A DNA stretch of 12,755 bases, taken from CBFCZU01 sp965602635 (GTDB lineage: Bacteria; Planctomycetota; Phycisphaerae; SM23-33). The position numbers and the translations under genes are program-made. A model generated the notes under the pieces. The model had not been told where the DNA came from, did no database searches, and saw nothing but the letters and a program-made list of their open reading frames with translations. Positions 6,898 to 12,755 of this stretch are shown one piece after another; within the stretch, counting starts at the first letter, position 1, and the number at the start of each line of letters is the position of its first letter. The stretch is from NCBI GenBank assembly GCA_965602635.1, contig CBFCZU010000124.1, positions 1 to 12,755 of the forward strand, in the 5' to 3' direction.

Positions 6898-6934
6898 GGC
6901 TAGGCCGCGGGTCGGCCGATGGGGCCGCTATCTC

Positions 6935-6940
6935 AAGGAG
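6935..6940 (+). promoter_or_regulatory. Ribosome binding site of the response regulator
   Basis: AAGGAG stands 6 nt upstream of the ATG at 6947. It lies about 30 nt outside the inverted-repeat block and has no obvious complement within it. Confidence 0.75.
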
Positions 6941-6946
6941 ACGCAC

Positions 6947-7417
6947 ATGGCCGCGGACATGCCCGAAAGGGCGGAAGGCTCGAAGGTCCTGGTGGTGGAC
7001 GACAACCTCCAGAACCTCGAGCTGCTCGTCGAGTACCTCGGGTCGATCGAGAACTGCCGGACGCTCACCGCCACAGACGGGCTGGAGGCACTGGAGGTGG
7101 TCGGGCGCGACAAGCCCGACCTGATCCTGCTGGACATCATGATGCCCCGGATGAGCGGCTACGAGGTCTGCCGGAAGCTCCGGTCGGACCCCGAGACGCG
7201 CGACATACCGGTGATCATGGTCACCGCCCTGAACGAGCTGGGCGACATGGAGCGCGCCATCGAGTCGGGCACGGACGATTTCCTCTCCAAGCCGTTCAAC
7301 CGCCTGGAGCTCATCACGCGGGTCAAGAGCCTGCTGAAGGTCAGGCACCTCAAGGACGACCTGGAGCGGACGCTGGCGTACCTCCAGGACGTCGAGACGA
7401 CTCCACCGGGTGAGTGA
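6947..7417 (+). CDS. Single-domain response regulator (CheY-like receiver)
   Basis: A 156-residue receiver domain without an output domain. The acidic pocket is D18-D19 (VLVVDDN), the phospho-acceptor is D63 (LILLDIMMPRMSG), the switch residue is T93 (MVTA) and the conserved lysine is K115 (SKPF). All are present, so it should be phosphorylated by a histidine kinase. After the receiver, residues about 125-150 form a charged helix (VKSLLKVRHLKDDLERTLAYL), the type of linker that usually leads to a GGDEF or phosphatase domain; here the protein ends instead. No kinase gene is in the window. It precedes the M16 peptidase lipoprotein by 43 nt on the same strand, so co-transcription is possible. 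The output could be protein-protein contact or passing of phosphate along a relay. Confidence 0.93.
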   Translation: MAADMPERAEGSKVLVVDDNLQNLELLVEYLGSIENCRTLTATDGLEALEVVGRDKPDLILLDIMMPRMSGYEVCRKLRSDPETRDIPVIMVTALNELGDMERAIESGTDDFLSKPFNRLELITRVKSLLKVRHLKDDLERTLAYLQDVETTPPGE

Positions 7418-7460
7418 GTCGGTGCACCTTCCCAATGTGGGCGCGCAGGAAAGGCAAGCC

Positions 7461-10178
7461 ATGAGAAGAGCCGCGGTTCTCTGTTGCGTTGTGTGGTTGC
7501 TGGTTCTGGGCGGCTGCGAGCCGCCGGTGGCCCCGGAGCTCCAGCCGCTGACCGTGGTGGACCGGACGCCGGCGCGGGCGGGCGTGAGCGTCTGCCGGCT
7601 GTCCAACGCCCTGACGGTCATCATCGCCGAGAACCACAACGCCCCGGTCGTCTGCGTGCGGGCGTACGTCCGCGCCGGCGGGCTCTACGAGGGCGAGTAC
7701 CTCGGCTCGGGCATCAGCCACCTCTGCGAGCACCTCGTCGCCAAGGGCGCCGTCCACGGGCACGAGGGCGCCGCCGCCTCTGCCAAGCAAACCTCCTCCC
7801 GCGTGGACAAGATCGGCGGGCAGTCGAACGCCTACACGTCGCGGGCGCTGACCTGCTACTACATCGCCGCCGCGGCCGGCAAGACCGACGACTGCATCGA
7901 CCTGGTGGCGGACTGGATGGCCCGGCCCGAGATCACGCTGGAGGATTTCGGCCGCGAGCACGGCGTCGTCCAGCGCGAGCTGGAGATGGGCAAGGACAAC
8001 CCGAGCCGCCAGATCTGGTACGCCCACGCCCGCAACTTCTACGGCACGCACCCGGGGGCGCTGCCGGTCATCGGGCGGGCGGAGGTGACAGCCGCCCTGA
8101 CGCACCAGGACGTGCTGGACTATCACCGCCGTATGTACACGCCGCGGAACATGGTCTTCGTCGTCGCCGGTGACGTTGACGCCGGCGAGGTCCTGGAGCG
8201 GACGTGCCGCGCGTTCGCCGGCTTCGCCCCGGCCCGGGCGCCCGACCTGTCGCTGCCGGCCGTCGCGCCGGTGGCCAACACCCGACGCGTGGTGCTCACC
8301 GGCAAGTCCGTCACCGAGGCCATGGAGTACCTCAGCTTCCGCACCATCCCGCTGGTGCACGATGACCTCTACGCCCTTGACGTGCTCAGCTACATCCTGA
8401 CCAACGGCGAGTCGTCGCGCCTGGTCCGCAAGATCAAGCGCGAGCAGAAGCTTGTCACCTCGATCAGCTCGTCGTCGTGGACGCCCGCCTGGGGGGCTGG
8501 CCAGTTCCTGCTCGACTTCCGCTGCAAGGTCGGCGGCGCCGACGCCGCCGAGAAGGCCATACTCGCCGAGTTGGCCGAGGTCGTCGCCAAAGGCGTCACC
8601 GCCCCCGAGCTGGCCAGGGCCAAGCGCCAGAAGGTGGCCGACTTCGTGTACTCCCAGCAGACCGTCGAGAGCCAGGCCGCCACGCTGGCGACCGACTACC
8701 TGGCGACGGGCGACGTGGAGTTCTCCCGCCTGTACACGGACGGGATCCAGAAGGTCACCGCCGAACAGGTTCAGGCGATGGCCCGGAAGTACTTCGCGTT
8801 CGACCGGATGGTGGTGACGCGGATGCTGCCGGCGGGGGCCGAGGCCGCTGCCGCCGCCGCGGGAAAGCAGGAGATCCCGGCCAAGACCGTTTTCTTCAAG
8901 CTCCCCAACGCCCTGCGAGTCGTGCTGCACTCGGCCGCCAACGTGGACCTGGTCTCGATGGCGCTGACCGTCCGCGGCGGGCTGCTGGTGGAGACGCCCA
9001 AGACCAACGGCATGGGCACGCTGATGGCGGTTCTCTCGACGCGTGGCGCCGGCGAGCTCTCGGCCGAGGAAATCGGCGCCTTCTTCGCCACTGCCGGCGG
9101 GGGGGTCGCCGGGCGGTGCGGCAACAACACCTTCTACTGGCAGGCGACGGTGCTGGCCGATTCGTTCGGCAAGGCTATGCCCATCTTCGCCGACGTGGTC
9201 CAGCGCCCGACCTACGCGCGGAAGGAGCTGGAGATCATGCGCGGGCCGCTGCTGTCGCAGATCCGCAGACAGGAAGAGCACTGGCACGGGCAGTTGTCCA
9301 AGCGGTTCCGGAACGACTTCTTCCGCGACTCGCCGCTGTCCATGCAGACTGTCGGCGCGGCCGAGGTGGTCCAGTCGGCCAAGACCGAGGCGATAGCCGC
9401 CTACCACAAGCGCTACCTCAAGGCCGGCGCGGCGGTGCTGGCGGTTTACGGCAAGTTCGACCCGGCGGTGGCGCGGGCGCAGATCACCAGGCTCTTCTCG
9501 GGCATGCCCGGCGGCGACAACGAGGTCCCGCAGTTTGCCGCCCGGGAGGTCGCCGCCCGGGGCGAGACATTCGTCCACCCCAGCAAGCTCAAGGGCTGCG
9601 CGATAATGGTGGCCGCGCCGGGCATGAGGCTCTCCGACGTCAAGGACCGCATGGCCATCTCCGTCATGGACACGATCATCAGCGGCTACCGCCTGCCGCG
9701 GGGCTGGCTGCACGCCGAGCTGCGCGGGCAAAAGCTGGTGTACGTCGTCCACGCCTACAACTGGCCCCACCTGGTGCCCGGGGCGTTCATGGCCTACGCC
9801 CACTGCGAGCCGGACAAGGCCGACCTGGTGGCGGGGATCATCCGCGAGAAGTTCCGCCAGACGCTCACCCACCCCTTCAGCCGCGGCGAGGTGGACGAGG
9901 CGGTGAACATGATCCTCACCGCCGAGCTGCTGAGAAACCAGGCCATGAGCTCCCTGGCGATGCAGGCGGCGCTAGACGAGCTGTACGGCTTCGGCTACGA
10001 CTTCCGGAAGAAGTATGAGACGCTGCTGCGGGCGGTCACCCCCGCCGACGTGAGCGCCGCGGCGAGGAAGTACCTCTCCGGCGGCTACGTCACGACGATA
10101 GTGACGCCCAAGCCTGAGCTGATCGGCAAGGCCGCCGGCAGCGGGAATGAGAAACCCCCGGCACCGAAACCGGAATAA
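7461..10178 (+). CDS. M16 family zinc metallopeptidase lipoprotein (two-halved)
   Basis: A 905-residue exported protease. The start was set at the ATG at 7461, which has AGGAAAGG 6 nt upstream and opens a lipoprotein signal ending at LGGC19; a longer frame from 7410 would spoil it and overlap the previous gene. The N-terminal M16 half (about 40-460) carries the inverted zinc motif HLCEH (87-91), with the third ligand probably E173 in the E166-HGVVQRE173 segment. It is followed by the SSRLVRKIKREQKLVTS helix-turn. The C-terminal half (about 470-885) lacks HxxEH and is the usual inactive clamshell partner; it keeps an R755...Y761 pair resembling the family's substrate-contact residues. M16 enzymes cut short unfolded peptides inside the clamshell. 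A linker of Ala/Gly (456-470) joins the halves. It probably acts at the outer membrane or periplasmic face. Specificity is unknown. Confidence 0.93.
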   Translation: MRRAAVLCCVVWLLVLGGCEPPVAPELQPLTVVDRTPARAGVSVCRLSNALTVIIAENHNAPVVCVRAYVRAGGLYEGEYLGSGISHLCEHLVAKGAVHGHEGAAASAKQTSSRVDKIGGQSNAYTSRALTCYYIAAAAGKTDDCIDLVADWMARPEITLEDFGREHGVVQRELEMGKDNPSRQIWYAHARNFYGTHPGALPVIGRAEVTAALTHQDVLDYHRRMYTPRNMVFVVAGDVDAGEVLERTCRAFAGFAPARAPDLSLPAVAPVANTRRVVLTGKSVTEAMEYLSFRTIPLVHDDLYALDVLSYILTNGESSRLVRKIKREQKLVTSISSSSWTPAWGAGQFLLDFRCKVGGADAAEKAILAELAEVVAKGVTAPELARAKRQKVADFVYSQQTVESQAATLATDYLATGDVEFSRLYTDGIQKVTAEQVQAMARKYFAFDRMVVTRMLPAGAEAAAAAAGKQEIPAKTVFFKLPNALRVVLHSAANVDLVSMALTVRGGLLVETPKTNGMGTLMAVLSTRGAGELSAEEIGAFFATAGGGVAGRCGNNTFYWQATVLADSFGKAMPIFADVVQRPTYARKELEIMRGPLLSQIRRQEEHWHGQLSKRFRNDFFRDSPLSMQTVGAAEVVQSAKTEAIAAYHKRYLKAGAAVLAVYGKFDPAVARAQITRLFSGMPGGDNEVPQFAAREVAARGETFVHPSKLKGCAIMVAAPGMRLSDVKDRMAISVMDTIISGYRLPRGWLHAELRGQKLVYVVHAYNWPHLVPGAFMAYAHCEPDKADLVAGIIREKFRQTLTHPFSRGEVDEAVNMILTAELLRNQAMSSLAMQAALDELYGFGYDFRKKYETLLRAVTPADVSAAARKYLSGGYVTTIVTPKPELIGKAAGSGNEKPPAPKPE

Positions 10179-10192
10179 TCTGGAGTGTTCGA

Positions 10193-10837
10193 ATGAATGC
10201 TGAGGCAGGCGGCGGGACACCCCGCCCGGACGAGCTGACTCGGATGACGGTGAAGGACTTCACGGCGGCCACGGCGGGGAAGATGCCCATCCCCGGCGGC
10301 GGCAGTGTGGCCGGGGTCGTGGGGGCGCTGGCGACGGCGCTGGGCGAGATGACGCTGGCGTTCACCCGCGGCAAGAAGAAGTTCGCCGCCCACGCAGCCG
10401 CCCACGACGCCCTGGCGGTGAGGCTGGCGCGCGCCAGGGGCATGTTCTCGGACCTGACGGCCGACGACGCCGCCGGATACCTGCTGTATCAGGAGGCCAA
10501 CCGCTGCCAGGACGAGACCAAGGACGCCAAGATGCAGACCGCCCTGGCGGCGGCGATTAACGTCCCGCGCGAGATGACCGCCCTGTCGATCTCGGTGCTG
10601 GAGGCGCTGGTCGAGCTGGGGGCCAACTGCAACCAGTATCTGCTCAGCGACCTGGGCGCGGCGGGGGCGCTGGCGGAGGCGACGGTGCAACTGTGCGACC
10701 TGAACGTCCGCGTGAATGCCAACAGCCTGCCAGACGCGCAGGCGGCCGGGGAGCTTCGACAGGTAGCCAAGCGCGACTGCCGCCGGGCCGGCGAACTCCG
10801 CCGGGCGGTGGACGCGATCGTCGCCGAGCACCTGTAG
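10193..10837 (+). CDS. fchA: Methenyl-THF cyclohydrolase / formimino-THF cyclodeaminase family
   Basis: A 214-residue all-helical cytosolic protein of the cyclodeaminase/cyclohydrolase family (the C-terminal half of mammalian FTCD, or free-standing FchA). The folate-binding signature is MPIPGGGSVAGVVGALATAL (31-50). Further family positions are D91/D92 in LTADDAAGY, P125 in INVPREM and the GANCNQYLLSDLGAAGAL segment (143-160). It should interconvert 5,10-methenyl-THF with 10-formyl-THF, or deaminate formimino-THF. No folD, fhs, hutI or glutamate formiminotransferase gene is in the window, so which of the two reactions it performs cannot be decided here. The ATG has GGAG 7 nt upstream and lies 14 nt after the M16 stop. 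The gene symbol follows the stand-alone form and is less certain than the family. Confidence 0.88.
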   Translation: MNAEAGGGTPRPDELTRMTVKDFTAATAGKMPIPGGGSVAGVVGALATALGEMTLAFTRGKKKFAAHAAAHDALAVRLARARGMFSDLTADDAAGYLLYQEANRCQDETKDAKMQTALAAAINVPREMTALSISVLEALVELGANCNQYLLSDLGAAGALAEATVQLCDLNVRVNANSLPDAQAAGELRQVAKRDCRRAGELRRAVDAIVAEHL

Positions 10838-10841
10838 GCCG

Positions 10842-11345
10842 ATGGCACGGGAATACGAAATCCAGAAGCCCTCGGGCGCGTGCAGCCGCTGCGGGCGTGA
10901 GCTCGCCGCCGGCGAGGGCTTCACCGTGGCGCTGTTCGAGACCGACGAAGGCTTCCGCCGCGACGACCTCTGCGACGAGTGCTCCGCCGCCCAGGGCGGA
11001 GAGAGCGGCGAGCCGTTCTCGCTCTGGCAGAGCCGCGTCCCCACGCCCGAAGAGCCCAAGCAGCGGTTCGTCGGCAACGACGTGCTGATGGACTTCTTCG
11101 AGAAGCTCGACGGGCAGGACGACCCGGCCAAGGTCAACTTCCGGTTCGTCCTGGCGCTGATGCTGATGCGCAAGAAGCTGCTGGTTTATGACGCCAGCCG
11201 CCGCGACGAGTCCGGCGGCGAGGTCTGGACCATGCACTACCGCCACGGCGATACCGCCGTCGAGGTGATACATCCGGAAATGGACGACGACCAGATAGCC
11301 CAGGTCACCGCCGAGCTGGGCGCCATCTTCGAGGTGCAGTCATGA
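10842..11345 (+). CDS. CxxC/CxxC small protein of unknown function
   Basis: A 167-residue cytosolic protein with an N-terminal zinc-ribbon-like module: C14-SR-C17 and C44-DE-C47, 26 residues apart. A conserved-looking helical part follows (FVGNDVLMDFFEKL, about 75-88; FRFVLALMLMRKKLL, about 100-114). The C-terminus contains WTMHYRHG and an acidic end (HPEMDDDQIAQVTAELG). I recall an unnamed family with the 'F.LAL.LMRKK.L' core in planctomycetes, but cannot name a domain. It starts 4 nt after the fchA stop with little Shine-Dalgarno, and its stop overlaps the next start as ATGA, so it is probably coupled to both. A role upstream of the envelope lipoprotein it precedes is inferred only from this linkage. 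Confidence 0.85.
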   Translation: MAREYEIQKPSGACSRCGRELAAGEGFTVALFETDEGFRRDDLCDECSAAQGGESGEPFSLWQSRVPTPEEPKQRFVGNDVLMDFFEKLDGQDDPAKVNFRFVLALMLMRKKLLVYDASRRDESGGEVWTMHYRHGDTAVEVIHPEMDDDQIAQVTAELGAIFEVQS

Positions 11346-12313
11346 GCGTCCGCGCGATAGCGGCGGTCCTGGCGGCCGGCGGGATGCTGACCCTCACCGG
11401 CTGCCCGCCCACCTGCCCGGAGGACTACTCCCGCTGCCCGGCCACCTACGTCCCCCTGCGCGAGCTGGTGGCCGGATACAACGCCAACGCCGCCGCCATG
11501 CCCAAGCTGTGGGCGCGGGCGAGCGTGAAGGTGACGCTCCCCGACGGGAAGGGCGGCTGGGGGTCGTCCTCGCCGCTGGCCGATCCCAACGCCGTGCTGA
11601 TCCTCTCCAAGGACGCCAAGTCACCCGGGGATGACAAGTTCGTCATGATCGGGCGCGAGCTCTCGGTCGAGCTGTTCCGCCTCGGCGTCGATGCCGCCAA
11701 CGGGCTGTATTACTTCTGGTACAAGTTCGGCCAGCGGGGCGAGTGCTGGCTGGGGCGGTGCCGCTTCGCCGGCGCCCCGGCCGTCAAGTCCGTGCCCATC
11801 GACCCGATGCAGCTCGTGTCCATTCTGGGCGTCACCGAGCTGCCGGAGGTGGCCCCCGGCAAGATGCCCGCCGTGGTGGTGATGCGTCTTTCCGGCAGCC
11901 CGCCCGCCTACGTCGTCAGCTATCTCAAGCCCCAGCCGGTGACCCGCGAGCTGAAGCTTTGGCGCGAGGTTAGCTTCCACTGGTCCGACGACAAGCCCCG
12001 CCGCCCGTTCCGCGTCCGCCTCTTCGACCCCGACGGCCTCTGCCGCATGGTCGCCGAGGTGGGCGAATACAAACCCGTCGAGTGGGACGGGCCGGAGGAC
12101 GAGGCCCCGGTCGTGCCCACCTGGCTGCGGATCTGTTGGCCGGCGATCAAGGAGGTGCAGTCGGCCAGTTCGCTGGAGATCCGGCTGTCGGACATGTCCA
12201 CGACGCATCCTTTCCGCGAGACGGTCTTTCGCTTCCGCCCGCCGCCGGGCATACCGGTGAAGCTGGCGGACGCGGTTTACGGCCCGGTGAGGAAGGAGCG
12301 CCCGAGCTGGTGA
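11342..12313 (+). CDS. Large lipoprotein, possibly LolA/LolB-like fold
   Basis: A 323-residue protein with a lipoprotein signal ending in the lipobox L18-T-G-C21. The mature part begins LRELVAGYNANAAAMPKLWARASVKV (39-64). This 'leader helix with Asn, then alternating beta strands' pattern is typical of LolA/LolB/DUF4292-type half-barrels that bind acyl chains. Later segments fit that shape: short amphipathic strands (VSFHWSDDKPRRPFRVRLF, 210-228), PDGLCRMVAEVGEYKPVEW (230-248) and IDPMQLVSILGVTELP (153-168). It has several additional cysteines (25, 32, 135, 140, 234, 265), so disulfides are possible in the periplasm. The ATG overlaps the previous stop and the next GTG overlaps its TGA, making a coupled three-gene run. 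Export is confident; the LolA/B relation is inference from pattern alone. Confidence 0.85.
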   Translation: MSVRAIAAVLAAGGMLTLTGCPPTCPEDYSRCPATYVPLRELVAGYNANAAAMPKLWARASVKVTLPDGKGGWGSSSPLADPNAVLILSKDAKSPGDDKFVMIGRELSVELFRLGVDAANGLYYFWYKFGQRGECWLGRCRFAGAPAVKSVPIDPMQLVSILGVTELPEVAPGKMPAVVVMRLSGSPPAYVVSYLKPQPVTRELKLWREVSFHWSDDKPRRPFRVRLFDPDGLCRMVAEVGEYKPVEWDGPEDEAPVVPTWLRICWPAIKEVQSASSLEIRLSDMSTTHPFRETVFRFRPPPGIPVKLADAVYGPVRKERPSW

Positions 12314-12755
12314 GAGGCCGCGCGGCCATAACCCGTCTGGTGCTGATCTCCGCCGCCCTGGGCCTGGCCGCGCCCGCGGCGATGGGTGACAAGCGGATAC
12401 TCCTCGCCGGCGACGCCGGGGCGGTCTGGCTGGCCTGCTGGAATCCAGACGGTGGCTCCTGGTCGCTGTCGGTCAGGCCGGCAGGGGCACCCGACTGGGA
12501 GGACCCGCGCGCGGCGCAGGCCCGCGAACTGGAGGGACTGGGCGCCGCCGGCGACAGCGCCGTGCTGTTCCTCAAGGAGAGGGGGGTGATGCGGCACTTT
12601 CCGGCCCAGGCGACCGGGCACGTCGGCGTGAAGCCCGGCTCGGACCTCTGGCCGCCGCCGGGCGAGGGCGAGCTGCTGGCGACGTGTCCGGGCGGCGGGT
12701 CGCCAAACGACGTGCTGGTGCTGGTCAAGCGGGCTGCCTCGGGCAGGTCTCGCGC
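12310..12755 (+). CDS. Secreted protein of unknown function (C-terminus off the right edge)
   Basis: A plus-strand frame open from the GTG at 12310 to the last base, 148 codons without a stop. It opens with a Sec signal peptide: MRGRAAITR, the hydrophobic run LVLISAALGLAAPAA, and a likely cut after AMG (residue 26). There is no lipobox cysteine. The visible mature part has short alternating hydrophobic strands with tryptophans (VWLACWNPDGGSWSL; VLFLKERGVMRHF; LLATCPGGG...DVLVLVKR). These repeat at blade-like intervals and suggest a beta-propeller, but too little is present to be sure. GTGA overlap with the lipoprotein stop ties it to the same transcript. This gene is easily missed because it has a GTG start and no end in the window. 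Confidence 0.75.
   Translation, partial: MRGRAAITRLVLISAALGLAAPAAMGDKRILLAGDAGAVWLACWNPDGGSWSLSVRPAGAPDWEDPRAAQARELEGLGAAGDSAVLFLKERGVMRHFPAQATGHVGVKPGSDLWPPPGEGELLATCPGGGSPNDVLVLVKRAASGRSR

Larger units (their letters stand above)
6709..6903. repeat. Dense inverted-repeat block / putative structured RNA
   Basis: Nearly every base between about 6715 and 6897 can be placed in a stem. In order: a 13-bp hairpin (6715-6745); a 12-nt self-complementary palindrome CCGCCGCGGCGG (6743-6754), partly competing with the first; a 6-bp stem enclosing three hairpins (6756-6826); a perfect 14-bp hairpin (6827-6858); and a 12-bp hairpin (6858-6897). CTAG occurs exactly outside both ends (6709-6712, 6900-6903). 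priA and the response regulator both read away from the block, so it is not a shared terminator, and no stem is followed by a T-tract. A 60-codon minus frame at 6709-6891 is low-complexity and Arg/Ser-rich and is not credited as a gene. It may be a structured RNA, a long leader of either flanking gene, or a REP/MITE-like palindromic element. The stems are seen directly; the function is unknown. Confidence 0.75.

Noticed and set aside
7350..9872. 840-codon minus-strand frame
   Set aside because: A shadow of the M16 peptidase gene: low-complexity Arg/Gly/His-rich translation with no domain, while the plus frame has a signal peptide and zinc motif.

Overview
The window is about 70% GC and tightly packed. 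It looks like the chromosome of a planctomycete, probably of the Phycisphaerae type. This is an inference from gene content: a DUF58 protein next to a BatA-like von Willebrand (VWA) membrane protein, several lineage-type lipoproteins of unknown function, a small CxxC protein with an LALMLMRKK core, and a stand-alone cyclodeaminase/cyclohydrolase. No rRNA, tRNA, CRISPR array, phage gene or transposase is visible.

Left part (1-3450, minus strand). Three genes read leftwards as one likely operon: rsmD (16S rRNA m2G966 methyltransferase), a DUF58 protein 2 nt downstream, and a BatA-like VWA membrane protein that overlaps DUF58 by an ATGA and runs off the left edge. The DUF58/BatA pair is the usual partner of a MoxR ATPase, but no moxR lies beside it here.

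Divergent spacer 3451-3716. It holds a perfect 10-bp hairpin, a plausible sigma70-type promoter and two TTGG/CCAA dyads around that promoter. It serves rsmD leftwards and a small lipoprotein gene (3717-4337) rightwards. The lipoprotein converges on priA (4393-6636, minus), the primosomal replication-restart helicase, which is complete with its Walker A motif, DEEH box and eight zinc cysteines.

Divergent spacer 6637-6946. This is the most unusual part of the window. Almost every base from about 6715 to 6897 can be placed in a strong stem: a 13-bp hairpin, a 6-bp stem enclosing three hairpins (a four-way-junction fold), a perfect 14-bp hairpin and a 12-bp hairpin that can be capped by a GGAA tetraloop. 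CTAG tetranucleotides bracket the block. It could be a structured RNA, a leader, or a non-autonomous palindromic mobile element. No transposase or long coding frame explains it.

Right part (6947-12755, plus strand). Six co-directional genes have spacings of 43, 14, 4, -4 and -4 nt: a single-domain response regulator, a two-halved M16 zinc peptidase lipoprotein, a FchA-like methenyl-THF cyclohydrolase/cyclodeaminase, a CxxC/CxxC protein of unknown function, a large lipoprotein with a possible LolA/LolB-like fold, and a secreted protein cut by the right edge. The last three are joined by overlaps or a 4-nt gap and probably form one unit tied to the cell envelope. Four of the nine complete or right-edge genes outside the leftward operon carry export signals, so envelope biology dominates, alongside housekeeping genes (rsmD, priA).
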